Below, one piece after another: positions 16,546 through 26,886 of a stretch of DNA of 49,223 nt. Position numbers and translations under genes: made by a program. The notes under the pieces were generated by a model. The model searched no databases and had not been told where the DNA came from. It saw only the letters and a program-made list of their open reading frames with translations. The stretch lies in NCBI GenBank assembly GCA_002724675.1, contig PBPL01000075.1, positions 1 to 49,223 of the forward strand, read 5' to 3'. This DNA is from Deltaproteobacteria bacterium. GTDB taxonomy: Bacteria > Myxococcota_A > UBA796 > UBA9615. How positions within the stretch are numbered: position 1 is the first letter of the stretch; every line of letters begins with the position of its first letter.

Positions 16546-17775
16546 TCATTGGTGTCGCATGGCCTCTACCGGCGCAATCCGGCCGGCTTTCCAGGCGGGG
16601 TATGCCGTGGCGAGGACCGACAAGAACACCGCAACTACGGTGTAGATACTCATACTGAACCAGTCCCAGGAAGCGTAGATGACCGTACTGATGGCGACGC
16701 CCTCGACCTCCATGGTCTCGCCCATCATCTCGGTGTAGTCCACTCCGTGCTCCACGAGATAGCTCGTCACTCCCGCGCCCAGGGCAAGCCCGACACTCGC
16801 CGCGAACAGCCCGAGCAGCAACCCCTCGCTGAGGATCATGCGCCGCAGCCGGCCAGGAGGTGTGCCCAGCGCCAACAAGACACCGAACTCCCGCATGCGC
16901 TCCATGACGCTCATCAAGATGGTGTTGAGGATGCCCAGAGCAACCATCAGACCGAGGATGGCCATGAACGAGTTGTTCATGCGCCGGTCTATCTTCGTGA
17001 AGTCGTAGATGGGCTTCACGGCATCTTTCCAGCCCAACACTTCCAGGCCCTGCTCGGAGGACAGGGCCCCCTGAACCGACGTCAGCGCCGCATCCGTGCG
17101 ACCGGGGTCGGTCAGGTGCAGGGACACCTGACTGGCAGTGCCTGGCTGCTCCAGGAAGGCCTGGGCGCTCTCCAGACTGACCAGGGCAAAGAAACCATCG
17201 ACCTGCGCTGCACCGGTGCGGATCAAGCCCTTCACACGGAACAGGCGAGAGGCAACGTCGTCCTTGCCTTGTCCCATCAGCACGACCTTCTTGCCGAGGC
17301 CCACCTCGAGGGTCCGGGCCAGGTCGACGCCCAGGATGATGCCCCGCTTGTCACCGGGCTCGAGCCACTCTCCCTCGACCAGCTTGGTGTGCCACTCGGA
17401 CACCTTCGCCTCGGCCTCGGGCTGAATTGCGGTGGTCATGATGCCCACCGAGTTCGTCGCCGAGTTCAACAGACCGCCCAGGAACGTTCGCTGTACGACG
17501 GTGCCCTCGGGAACAGCCGCCTGAACCGTGGACGCAACCGAGGCAGCATCCGGGACCTGGAACTTGAGCGGGTCGGGGTCTGCCTGCCACCCCTCGCCCT
17601 GAACCACGACGTGGCCTGCGGTTGTACTGACCCCAACCCGGATGAACTCGAGGTAGGTGCCGTGGTTGAGGTTGTTGCCCATGATGATGAGCACCAGACC
17701 ACCCACGATAGAACTCGCCGTGATGAGCGTCCTTCGCTTGTTTCGCCACAGGTTTCGGAGAGCCAGTCGGAGCAT
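16546..17775 (-). CDS. ABC transporter permease, FtsX/LolC/MacB type
   Basis: LALRNLWRNKRRTLITASSIVGG N-terminus; C-terminal ERMREFGVLLALGTPPGRLRRMILSEGLLLG. Confidence 0.92.
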   Translation of the reverse strand: MLRLALRNLWRNKRRTLITASSIVGGLVLIIMGNNLNHGTYLEFIRVGVSTTAGHVVVQGEGWQADPDPLKFQVPDAASVASTVQAAVPEGTVVQRTFLGGLLNSATNSVGIMTTAIQPEAEAKVSEWHTKLVEGEWLEPGDKRGIILGVDLARTLEVGLGKKVVLMGQGKDDVASRLFRVKGLIRTGAAQVDGFFALVSLESAQAFLEQPGTASQVSLHLTDPGRTDAALTSVQGALSSEQGLEVLGWKDAVKPIYDFTKIDRRMNNSFMAILGLMVALGILNTILMSVMERMREFGVLLALGTPPGRLRRMILSEGLLLGLFAASVGLALGAGVTSYLVEHGVDYTEMMGETMEVEGVAISTVIYASWDWFSMSIYTVVAVFLSVLATAYPAWKAGRIAPVEAMRHQ

Positions 17776-19004
17776 CAGTGATGCCTCATGGCGTCAACAG
17801 GTCGCAGCAGCGCGGCACGCAGCGCCGGCCAGATGGCAGCGAGCACGGCCACCACGAAGACAAAGCCCACCGTAATGAGGATCGGCTCCGCCCGCACCGT
17901 GCCCTTCAGCACGGGGGGAAACGTGACGCCCTGCCAGCTCAAGCCGCTTCCATCTTCCATGGCGTACGGCAGTCCCCAGACAATCAGCGCTCCGTCCAGA
18001 ACAGCACCCAGGAGCAGACCGAAGAAGGTGGCAACGGCAGTCAGCAGGACGCTCTCCAGCACAACGAGGAGCATCATGCGCAGCCGAGTCATGCCGATGG
18101 CACGAAGAACTCCCAGCTCGCTCGTCCGCTCGAAGACCGTCATCAACATGGTGTTCAGCACAGCGAGGCCGGCGACGCTGAAGGTGATGACGAGCATGAT
18201 GTACAGCCCCACATTGCGCAGCGACATCATCTTGGCGGCCTGAGGATCGGCCTCTTCCCAGGACCGGGCCAGGACTTGAGACTGGCCGGCAACTGCGGAC
18301 TTGACCGCATTGGAGAGCAGCTGACTGGCCTCCAGGCTGGACGCAACCAGCATGACCTGGTGTACCTGGGCGTCCAAGGCAAGCAGGCGCTGCAGGTCGG
18401 CCAGGTGGACGTAGGCCCCGGCTCGGTCCATCTGGTCCACCCCAGTGCTGTAGGTGCCCACCACCTGGAGGAGCTCGTTGGCCATGGAGCCATCGGCCGC
18501 CTGGCCCAGGAACACGAACTCGTCGCCCGGCGCCAGCTCCAGCTCGCGCGCCATCACGTCGCCGATGACGATCTCGCCCGCCGCCACATCACCGATGAAG
18601 CGGCCCCGAACGAGGCTCTCGGAGTAATCCGTGACCGCCCGGTCACGCACGGGGTCGAGCCCCACATAGCGTGCGCCCACGGACGCCACCGAGGACGCCG
18701 CGAGCCCGTAGCTGAACAAGCGGCCGGACGCCCCCACCGCCTCCGGCAGTTCTGCCAGGTCTCCCACGAGGGCCTCGGGCACCGTGTCGTAGAGCAGCTG
18801 CTTCGTAGGCCAATCACTGTGCGTTACCTGGGCATGCCCAAGGGTCTGACGCACCATGACATCGGCCATGAGGTCGAACATCCCATCCTGCATGCAGGCC
18901 ATGGACAGGACGAGCCCCATGGCGATCGCCATACCGCTGGCGGTAATCAGCGTACGGCGACGATGACGCCACAGGTTCCGCCATGCGATACGAACGAGAG
19001 TCAT
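17775..19004 (-). CDS. ABC transporter permease, FtsX/LolC/MacB type
   Basis: MTLVRIAWRNLWRHRRRTLITASGMAIAMG; VFERTSELGVLRAIGMTRLRMMLLVVLESVLL; TGATG overlap with the downstream permease start. Confidence 0.92.
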   Translation of the reverse strand: MTLVRIAWRNLWRHRRRTLITASGMAIAMGLVLSMACMQDGMFDLMADVMVRQTLGHAQVTHSDWPTKQLLYDTVPEALVGDLAELPEAVGASGRLFSYGLAASSVASVGARYVGLDPVRDRAVTDYSESLVRGRFIGDVAAGEIVIGDVMARELELAPGDEFVFLGQAADGSMANELLQVVGTYSTGVDQMDRAGAYVHLADLQRLLALDAQVHQVMLVASSLEASQLLSNAVKSAVAGQSQVLARSWEEADPQAAKMMSLRNVGLYIMLVITFSVAGLAVLNTMLMTVFERTSELGVLRAIGMTRLRMMLLVVLESVLLTAVATFFGLLLGAVLDGALIVWGLPYAMEDGSGLSWQGVTFPPVLKGTVRAEPILITVGFVFVVAVLAAIWPALRAALLRPVDAMRHH

Positions 19005-19128
19005 GAGGCTCTCTTTTACGTCCGACGTAGGACAGGGGTCAATCGGGCCCAGTCAATCCAGTCTTTCCAGCACTCCACCAAAGGCAGACCCTTTGAACCG
19101 GCGGACCAATCGGGTATATCCCCGAGCC

Positions 19129-21651
19129 ATGACTGCACTCAGTGAGCTGGAACTTCCGAAGGACTTCGACGCCGAGAGCATCGAAGAGCACTGCAAGACC
19201 CTCTGGGAGGAGTCGGGCATCCACCGCTACGACCCCGATGCTGAGGGTGAGATCTTCTCAGTGGATACGCCACCGCCCTACGTCTCGTCGTCGCACCTGC
19301 ACGTCGGGCACGCGATGTCCTACACCCAGGCAGAGATCATCATCCGCTATCACCGCATGAACGGTCGGAAGATCTACTACCCCATGGGCTTCGACGACAA
19401 CGGCCTGCCCACCGAGCGCTTCGTCGAGAACACCTACAAGATCAACAAGCGCAAGACGACCCGAGCCGACTTCCGGGCCCTCTGCCTGGAAGAAACCCAC
19501 AAAGGCGCCGCGATTTACGAGAGCCTCTGGCGAGCCCTCGGTCTGTCGGTGGACTGGAACCAGCGCTACTCGACCATTGACGACCACTGCCGCACGACCG
19601 CCCAGAAGTCGTTTCTCGACCTCTACAACAAAGACCGCATCTACCGGTCCGACGAGCCCGTGCTCTGGGACACCCACTTCGAGACCGCGCTGGCCCAGGC
19701 AGATCTCGACACGCTCAGCAGGCGAGGGCAGATGCACGACGTGGCGTTCAAGGATGTGGAAGGCAACGAGCTGGTCATCTCGACGACCCGGCCCGAGCTC
19801 ATCCCCGCTTGTGTTGCTCTGTACTGCCACCCCGAAGACAGTCGCTATACGCACCTGGTCGGTCAGCGTGCCGTAGTGCCGCTCTCGGACCGAGACGTGC
19901 CGATCCTGACCGACGAAGAGGTCAAGATGGACTTTGGAACAGGCCTGATGATGGTCTGTACCTTCGGTGACGGCGAAGACGTCAAGAAGTGGAAGCGGGA
20001 CGGACTCGACACCCGCCTGTGTATCGGCAAGGACGGCATGATGACCGAGCTTGCTGCGCCCTACGATGGCCTCCCCGCCACCGCCGCCCGCAAGCGAATC
20101 GTCGCCGACATCAAAGAAGCCGAGCTCTACCGAGGCGCTCAGCAGGTCGAGCAGAACGTGTCCATTTCGGATCGGTCCGAGGTGCCCGTCGAGTTCAACA
20201 TGGCTCCCCAGTGGTTCATCCGGGTGCTCGACATGAAAGAAGAGCTCCTGGAACGCAGCGCACAGCTCAACTGGCACCCCGCGCACATGAAGATCCGCCT
20301 CGACCACTGGATCGAGGGGCTCAAGTACGACTGGAACATCAGCCGCCAGCGCTTCTACGGGGTCCCCTTCCCGCTCTGGTTCTGCGCTGGTTGTGGCGAG
20401 GTCATCCTGGCTGACGAGACCTCGCTGCCGGTGGACCCTCTGGAAGACCCCTGTCCTGCCGACAGCTGCCCGAAGTGTGGCGGCACCGAGTTCAACGGCG
20501 AGCCCGATGTCATGGACACCTGGATGACCTCCTCCCTGACGCCCCTGATCAACGCCAACTGGGCAGACAGTGAGGGGCGCGACGGGGCCATGGACCTGCA
20601 CCCCATGACCGTCCGAGTGCAGGCGTTCGAGATCATCCGCACCTGGCTGTTCTACACAGTCGTAAAGTCCCACATTCATCACGACGACATCCCATGGCGC
20701 GACGTCATGATCTCGGGCTGGGGTCTAAACGAGCAGGGCAAGAAGATCAGCAAGCGCGACCTCGAGAAGCACACCGACGCCAGCGGCTACAACCGCTACG
20801 AGCCCTACGGCGTCGTTCGGAAGTACGGCGCTGATGCGCTCCGCTACTGGGCGGCAGGCAGTCACCTGGGCCATGACACCCGCTACAACGAGAAAGACGT
20901 TCGAGCGGGCCGCAAGCTCGTGGTCAAGCTGTGGAATGCAGCGCGCTTCGCTCTCATGCAACTGGACGGCTTCGATCCCGAAGCGCCCCGCATGCCCTTT
21001 GACGAACGTACCCCCGAAGACCGCTGGCTGCTGACCGAGCTCAATCGGATCCTGCCCACGGTCGAAGAGGGCATGCAGACCTACAACTACGCGGTCGCCC
21101 GCGAGGCCGTGGACCGCTTCTTCTGGGCCGTCTTCTGTGACGACTACCTGGAGATGGTCAAAGACCGCTTCTGGAACCCCGAGCGCTACGACGAGGCAGC
21201 GCGCGACTCCGCACGGGCAAGCCTGTGGGAAGCCCTGCGAACCGTACTCAGTCTCTACGCTCCTATCCTGCCCTTCGTGACCGAAGAGCTGTACCAGCGC
21301 ATCTACCAGCCCTACGAAGACTCTGTGTCGCTGCACGTGACGGCCTGGCCATCCTTTGACGACAGCCGGACCCAGGACGTGCCCGAGATGGCCGTCGTCG
21401 GTGGCATCCTGCGCGCGGTTCGCAGCCTGCGCACCGAACATCGGATCTCCCAGACGAAGCAGCTCCAAGCGGTAGTGCTGGACCTCACCGGCGCGGCAGA
21501 GGACACCGCCGAGATGGTGCGAGGACTGGAACGTACGCTACAAGCCGTCGGGCGAGCCGGCGAGATCCGCTACGGTGCGGGAGCGGCGGACTCTGAGTTG
21601 AGTGGCGTCCGCGTCGACATCGTTCCGGCTGAGGTCGCTGCTCCGGCGTAA
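19129..21651 (+). CDS. valS: Valine--tRNA ligase
   Basis: PYVSSSHLHVGHAMSYTQAEIIIRYHRMNGRKIYYPMGFDDNGLPTER; KKISKRD in the KMSKS position; Zn-ribbon CAGC...CPKC; C-terminal anticodon-binding region. Confidence 0.9.
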   Translation: MTALSELELPKDFDAESIEEHCKTLWEESGIHRYDPDAEGEIFSVDTPPPYVSSSHLHVGHAMSYTQAEIIIRYHRMNGRKIYYPMGFDDNGLPTERFVENTYKINKRKTTRADFRALCLEETHKGAAIYESLWRALGLSVDWNQRYSTIDDHCRTTAQKSFLDLYNKDRIYRSDEPVLWDTHFETALAQADLDTLSRRGQMHDVAFKDVEGNELVISTTRPELIPACVALYCHPEDSRYTHLVGQRAVVPLSDRDVPILTDEEVKMDFGTGLMMVCTFGDGEDVKKWKRDGLDTRLCIGKDGMMTELAAPYDGLPATAARKRIVADIKEAELYRGAQQVEQNVSISDRSEVPVEFNMAPQWFIRVLDMKEELLERSAQLNWHPAHMKIRLDHWIEGLKYDWNISRQRFYGVPFPLWFCAGCGEVILADETSLPVDPLEDPCPADSCPKCGGTEFNGEPDVMDTWMTSSLTPLINANWADSEGRDGAMDLHPMTVRVQAFEIIRTWLFYTVVKSHIHHDDIPWRDVMISGWGLNEQGKKISKRDLEKHTDASGYNRYEPYGVVRKYGADALRYWAAGSHLGHDTRYNEKDVRAGRKLVVKLWNAARFALMQLDGFDPEAPRMPFDERTPEDRWLLTELNRILPTVEEGMQTYNYAVAREAVDRFFWAVFCDDYLEMVKDRFWNPERYDEAARDSARASLWEALRTVLSLYAPILPFVTEELYQRIYQPYEDSVSLHVTAWPSFDDSRTQDVPEMAVVGGILRAVRSLRTEHRISQTKQLQAVVLDLTGAAEDTAEMVRGLERTLQAVGRAGEIRYGAGAADSELSGVRVDIVPAEVAAPA

Positions 21652-21692
21652 TGGCCACCGCCGGGCAGGAATGGCCCCTCCCGAAGGTCCTG

Positions 21693-22931
21693 CTACCAGA
21701 ACGGGTCGGGTTCATCGTCCGAGGCCGCCATCTTCCTCAGGACGGGCAGCTTACCGAGGCCATGAAAGACCCGCTTGGCCGCATTCACGCCAGCCCTTCG
21801 CTTCTTTCCGAAGCCCAATCGCTGAGCCTGAAAGTCCAGGCCATGTCGCTCGAAAATATGCGTGAGGGAATCTGACTCACGGAGCAGCCGCTCGGCGGTC
21901 ATGTCATAAGCATGCTGGGCTAGCTGCTGGCGCACGCTGTAGCGCATGGGGTGGTAGCTGAACATGCGCCAGTCGTGCGCCTCGGGCTCGAGCAAGACAA
22001 TGTCTACCTCAGGGAACTGGTCCCTCATCGCACGCAGTCCATAGACCACCTGACTGCGCACTAACATCCGCAGCACCTGATCCAAGACAGCAGGGAGCCC
22101 GCGGTCGCTGAGGTAGCGATGACCAGACATCATCGAGTCTCCCCCCCGAGGGTCATTGACCACCGGAACCATCGGGTTGACCGCAATAATCAGACTCGCC
22201 CCGTTTTGCACCGCTACATCCACCGGCAGGTTGCGCTCGATGCCGCCATCCACAAAGTCCTGGCCCGCGAGACGAACAGGCTTGAACAAGAGCGGGAGCG
22301 CCGCCGATGCCTGAATGGCACGAGAGATGGGGATCTCGCGTAGCCCCTGCTGACCAAAGACAACCCGATGGCCCGTGTCCACATTTACAGCCGTGATCAA
22401 TAGCTCACGAGGAAAGTTCTCGAAGTCTTGACCCAGGCCGAGCTTCTCGAGGATCTCGGAGACGTACTTGGCCAGAGGCTCGTTGGTGAACAGACCCGAT
22501 GGCATGCCACCTAACGCCTCGAACAACGCATCTGTTGGGCGACTGGAGTCCCCGGGAAGAAGACTCAAGGCGAAGCCCTTGCCCATACGCCAGGGCAGCT
22601 TCCCCGCAGAGGCTGCCCACATACCCAAGTCGAGTCCATAGATGGACGTTCTCTTTAAGGGCGGCAGACGCTTCCGATTTCGAGCGCCACGCACGAGGAC
22701 ATCATCCATGTCTTCTGGCGTCAGGCCCGAGGCCAACAAGGTCGCCACCAGGGAACCAGCAGAGGCGCCGGCGTAACAGTCCAGTGAGTTGACCACACCC
22801 CCACCCAGACAGCGGTCAAGAGCTCTCAGCGCGCCCACCTCGAAGACGCCACCCGTGATGCCGCCACCACCACACACCAGGGCTGTCTTGCCTACCGGGT
22901 TTCCTGTGCTGGTGGAGTTCTTCATGGTCAC
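21693..22931 (-). CDS. Patatin-like phospholipase
   Basis: CGGGGITGGVFEVGAL, GASAGS (GxSxG), FVDGGIERNLPV (DGG dyad). Confidence 0.92.
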   Translation of the reverse strand: MTMKNSTSTGNPVGKTALVCGGGGITGGVFEVGALRALDRCLGGGVVNSLDCYAGASAGSLVATLLASGLTPEDMDDVLVRGARNRKRLPPLKRTSIYGLDLGMWAASAGKLPWRMGKGFALSLLPGDSSRPTDALFEALGGMPSGLFTNEPLAKYVSEILEKLGLGQDFENFPRELLITAVNVDTGHRVVFGQQGLREIPISRAIQASAALPLLFKPVRLAGQDFVDGGIERNLPVDVAVQNGASLIIAVNPMVPVVNDPRGGDSMMSGHRYLSDRGLPAVLDQVLRMLVRSQVVYGLRAMRDQFPEVDIVLLEPEAHDWRMFSYHPMRYSVRQQLAQHAYDMTAERLLRESDSLTHIFERHGLDFQAQRLGFGKKRRAGVNAAKRVFHGLGKLPVLRKMAASDDEPDPFW

Positions 22932-25684
22932 TCCGCCTCCACAGACTGGAGACGATCAGCCCGGAACAGCTTGCTGATGGGCGCCATGTAGCGCTGGCGG
23001 ACGTCCTCATCCAGAGCCAGGCGGGTGTCCCGTCCACCGCCGCTATCCAGCGCGACCAGGACGCCTTTGGCGCGGAAGTGCCGGACAGCGTTAGTCAATG
23101 GCACCTTGCTCGCGGCCTCGGGTCGGGTCACGTCCTCACAGAGGTACATGCGCTGACCCACCAGGAGCGTCTCGCCGACGAGTTCCGACTCGGTCATGGG
23201 GCCCCCCCGCAACACGACACAGCCCTTGAGCACCACGTAATAGGACTCCAGAAGACTGCGGATCATGGCGAGCAGCAGGTCCGCTCGGTCCAGGTCAACC
23301 AGCTTCACCAACCGCACGGTTCCGGTAGCAGACACGCCCTGGTCCACCCAAGCATCGGGGAGCCCTGCCTCCCCCGGGCTCTCCACGTCCCGCACATCAA
23401 CCACCCCATGCTCGGCGAGCTGGGCGACGGCTCGATCGACCAGGTGGTCAGCGGGGACGTCGGGGTGGAACACAAACTCCTGCTGAAACAGGTCCAACAA
23501 GAAGTCGAACCGCCGCTGCAGCAGGGGCAAGGGCTCTTCATCGCGCGTACCCAATTGAAGTGCCGTGCAAAAGAATGCCGCCGGTACGAAGTGGAACAAG
23601 ACCGTGTTCTTGTAGTAATCGAGGTTGAGGCGTGAGCCCACCTCGGAGTCAATCGCCAGGATGTCCTGCCCCCGGGCAGCAGTCGCCCCGCTGCTGGGCA
23701 CGACCTGCACCACGCCCGAGGACACAAACAACTCTAAGGCCTCGTCCAAGGCGTCTTCGGGGAAGTGCCACGAGTCGGAGAAGTGCGCTCCCCTCGCCTC
23801 GAGCCAGCGAGTCAAGAAACGGGCACGCTGATGAAACAGGTCTCGGGTCATCCCGCGCCGCTCGTGAGTCATCAGAGCCGTGGCACAGACCGACGACGGG
23901 GTCACGACGGTGACATCCTGGATCTCCGCAGCCAAGTGCTGACCGACGCGCTTCAAGAAGGTCTTGCGCTCCTCCGCGCTGAGCTCCCGGTAGGGCCGGT
24001 CCAACAGCTCCAACGCCTCTTTCAGGGAGATGGGCTCGTTGGTCTTGGCATAGACTCGTCCAAACCGGCGGCGCAACGCGGACGCCCCCCGAACCAGCCC
24101 CCGCGCCGACTCCTTCTTCTTGGCACCGCCGGTGAGCTCGGTCGCGTAGTCCTCGACGACGCGCTCATAGGCGATGTAGACGGGAACGACCAGAATGTCT
24201 GGAACAATCCGATCCGCCATCGCCTCCATGTAGGTGGCGAGGAGCCCGATCTTCCCAGGAAGCATCTTGCCGGTACGACTCCGGGTGCCCTCAATGAAGA
24301 ACTCCTGAGTGTAGCCCTCTGAGATCAGCGACCGGATGTAGTGGGACACCAGCGCCGAATACAGTGGATCTCCCGAGAAAGAGCGACGAATAAAGTACGC
24401 ACCGGCGCGACGGAACAAGTTGGAGACAGGCCAGAAGGCCATGTTTTGACCGGCCGCGATGTGCGGCGGCATCATGCCCTGGTAGTACAGCAGCCAGGAC
24501 AACAACAGGTAGTCCAGGTGGCTCCGGTGAGAAGGAACCAGCAGGACCGTGCCGCGCCGAGCCGCGCTTCGAATTCGCTCCGCATCAGCGGGCGAGAACT
24601 CCACCCCGCTGTAGAGCCGAGAAGTGATGAAGTCGATCACCACCCGCAGCACAAGAATCGCTCCCCATCGATAGTCGGCCCCCATCTTGTCGAGGATCCG
24701 CGCCGCTCTCTGTTCAATGGCGTCTACTGAACGCCCCTCACTGCGAGCCGTCGTCTCAATCGCTGTGCGTACGTCCGGCTCTGCCAAGATCCGCTCGAAG
24801 ATCCAACGACGGGGGCGAACATCAGGCCCCTTCACCACTTTTCGCTCTCGGTACAGATAGCCAAGAAGCAACCACCGCAGCTTCTTCGCCACTCGCTCGC
24901 GGCTAGCGCCCTCCTGTTCCAACAAGAAGTCCTGAACGCTGACAGGCTCTCCGACTCGGACTACAGCGTGGCGGAAGTTCAGGACGAAGTGTGTAGCCTT
25001 TCGTAGACGTCCTGGATCGTCTCGCCCACCCAGCAAGAGGTCCAGAAGGCCGCGCGTACTTCGGTCTGGTCCCCGGGACCAGACGAGCACCTGAGGCACC
25101 AAGAAGACAGGTCTGTCCCGATCTCCCTGAGCCTCCAGAAGCTCTTCCACCAGGTCCTTGGTGGGCGTCACCGTCCGGAGTGGCCACCGCCGACCACCCC
25201 GCAAGAACACGAGCGCGGTGTGGCCTCTCGCTACCACCCGCCTCAAGTACCCTGAATCCACCGGGTCCGGCAGCGGCCCCCCCGTGTCCTGTCGATAGCG
25301 CCGTCGAGCCCAGGCCGCTCGCACTTGAGTCGTCAGCGGGCCTAAGGACTCCGTGCGGACATCGTTGGCAAAGCGAGCCAGTGGAAGGCCGTGCTTGAGC
25401 GCGAAGTAATTGAAGAACAGATAGTCCAGCCGCGAGCGGGTCCGCATCACGTAGACAACCGTGCCCTTTCGGGCCGCTTCGCGAATCGGCCCCAGATCCG
25501 TGTCATCACGAATATGCCGAAAGAAGAAGTGGCTAAAGAAGCGAAGAACGATCCCCAAGCCAGGCAGCATCCGCGAACCATAGGGGTCGACCCCTGGAGC
25601 CCCAGTCCACGAGGGCAGCGGGGCTGCGAGGTCCTCAACAGACTCCAGGTCGCTCTCTCGTGTACGTGAATTCGTCGACGTCAT
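22928..25684 (-). CDS. plsB: Glycerol-3-phosphate 1-O-acyltransferase (PlsB-like)
   Basis: VPSHRSHLDYLLLSWLLYYQGMMPPHIAAGQNMAFWPVSNLFRRAGAYFIRRSF; FFIEGTRSRTGKMLPGKIG. Confidence 0.9.
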   Translation of the reverse strand: MTSTNSRTRESDLESVEDLAAPLPSWTGAPGVDPYGSRMLPGLGIVLRFFSHFFFRHIRDDTDLGPIREAARKGTVVYVMRTRSRLDYLFFNYFALKHGLPLARFANDVRTESLGPLTTQVRAAWARRRYRQDTGGPLPDPVDSGYLRRVVARGHTALVFLRGGRRWPLRTVTPTKDLVEELLEAQGDRDRPVFLVPQVLVWSRGPDRSTRGLLDLLLGGRDDPGRLRKATHFVLNFRHAVVRVGEPVSVQDFLLEQEGASRERVAKKLRWLLLGYLYRERKVVKGPDVRPRRWIFERILAEPDVRTAIETTARSEGRSVDAIEQRAARILDKMGADYRWGAILVLRVVIDFITSRLYSGVEFSPADAERIRSAARRGTVLLVPSHRSHLDYLLLSWLLYYQGMMPPHIAAGQNMAFWPVSNLFRRAGAYFIRRSFSGDPLYSALVSHYIRSLISEGYTQEFFIEGTRSRTGKMLPGKIGLLATYMEAMADRIVPDILVVPVYIAYERVVEDYATELTGGAKKKESARGLVRGASALRRRFGRVYAKTNEPISLKEALELLDRPYRELSAEERKTFLKRVGQHLAAEIQDVTVVTPSSVCATALMTHERRGMTRDLFHQRARFLTRWLEARGAHFSDSWHFPEDALDEALELFVSSGVVQVVPSSGATAARGQDILAIDSEVGSRLNLDYYKNTVLFHFVPAAFFCTALQLGTRDEEPLPLLQRRFDFLLDLFQQEFVFHPDVPADHLVDRAVAQLAEHGVVDVRDVESPGEAGLPDAWVDQGVSATGTVRLVKLVDLDRADLLLAMIRSLLESYYVVLKGCVVLRGGPMTESELVGETLLVGQRMYLCEDVTRPEAASKVPLTNAVRHFRAKGVLVALDSGGGRDTRLALDEDVRQRYMAPISKLFRADRLQSVEAE

Positions 25685-25710
25685 GGGGACACTACTGGCA
25701 GACCGTCCAT

Positions 25711-26886
25711 TTATAGAGGCCGGTGCGATTCGCTAACCGAAGCGTTTGCTCCCGTCCAGGGAAGGTCTCCATTGTCACACGAAGCATCCGAAGAGGTGAA
25801 GCCGAGGCCCACCAACACCACACCTGCGACCTCGTGCCATGTCCTGGGGCGCAACACGTGAGACTCGGACTCCAGCCAGTCTGTGCCACACCACAGGGGG
25901 AGCCCAGCCGCACGAGCCTCCACCTCCTTGAGCGGACAAAACCACCGCTCAGGGACCCTCTCTCCAAACGCGCGTTCCAGGACACGAAGTGGCCGCAGTC
26001 TGCTCACCCCAGCCGCATGGGTAGGGGGCCATGCTGCCAGTGGAATCCAAGCAGCATCCCAGGACCCACGAGCCAGAGCCACCTCCGACTCCGTCCCCCA
26101 ACCCCGCCAGCAGACATCCAGCGGCAGCGCCGCAGAGGCCACCCGAGAGACAAATTCCTCACGGTCTGGGCCGTCTCCCCAGAGCTCAAGCTGAAGCCGC
26201 CGAGGCAAGACTCTGCCCGCCAACTGGAGGAGACCTTCGATCGACTCCATCATTCCTTGCCAGGGCTTGAAGGTGCCTGCGTAGCCCAGGACGTACGGCC
26301 GTGAGGAATCACCTTCAGGACCAGAAGCCACGATCTGATCTGGCCGTCCAGGCTGCGCCGTGTAGCCATTGGGGACACACAAAACCCGTCCTGAGTCGAC
26401 CCCCCGGCCGATCAGATACTCAGCGAGGCTGGCCGAGACGACAATCACCTTGTCCGCAGCGGACAAGGCTCGGCCCTCGGCTACCAGGGACCGGCGGCGA
26501 GCGCGCCGGCCTCGAAACAAAGCCTCCTCCCAGGCAAGGGGTGCGTTGACCTCCAGGGCCCAGGCGGCCCCCACCGCGCGGGCGGCACGCTCTCCCACGG
26601 GACCACCAGGTCCGAGACGCTCATAGACGAGTTGCGGCCTGAACGCCTTCAAGTACGGGGCCAGTTCCTTCTGGGAGAACCGGAGTGGCTGCAACGGCAC
26701 CGAATGCCTCGCTGTTCCTGATACAGGCGGCAGGGAAGACGTCCACAGCGCGACCTCCGAACCCTGGGTCTGAAATCCAGACACCATGCCGCGAAGGTGG
26801 ACTGCGGCGCCTCCGATCGCCTCGGGGCAGATGCCCCGGTCTCCACACAACACGGCGACTCGCAGTGGCAATGTGGCAGGCATCAC
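25711..26886 (-). CDS. Glycosyltransferase family 4-like protein
   Basis: GGAAVHLRGMVSGFQTQGSEV; ADKVIVVSASLAEYLIGRGVDSGRVLCVPNGY; YAGTFKPWQGM; LELWGDGPDREEF. Confidence 0.85.
   Translation of the reverse strand: MMPATLPLRVAVLCGDRGICPEAIGGAAVHLRGMVSGFQTQGSEVALWTSSLPPVSGTARHSVPLQPLRFSQKELAPYLKAFRPQLVYERLGPGGPVGERAARAVGAAWALEVNAPLAWEEALFRGRRARRRSLVAEGRALSAADKVIVVSASLAEYLIGRGVDSGRVLCVPNGYTAQPGRPDQIVASGPEGDSSRPYVLGYAGTFKPWQGMMESIEGLLQLAGRVLPRRLQLELWGDGPDREEFVSRVASAALPLDVCWRGWGTESEVALARGSWDAAWIPLAAWPPTHAAGVSRLRPLRVLERAFGERVPERWFCPLKEVEARAAGLPLWCGTDWLESESHVLRPRTWHEVAGVVLVGLGFTSSDASCDNGDLPWTGANASVSESHRPL

Noticed and set aside
16501-19145. Long plus-strand ORFs (426 and 455 aa) opposite the FtsX-type permeases
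   Set aside because: His/Gln-rich shadow translations of Leu/Val-rich membrane proteins.
19258-20682. 474-aa minus-strand ORF inside valS
   Set aside because: Antisense shadow ORF; valS frame strongly supported.
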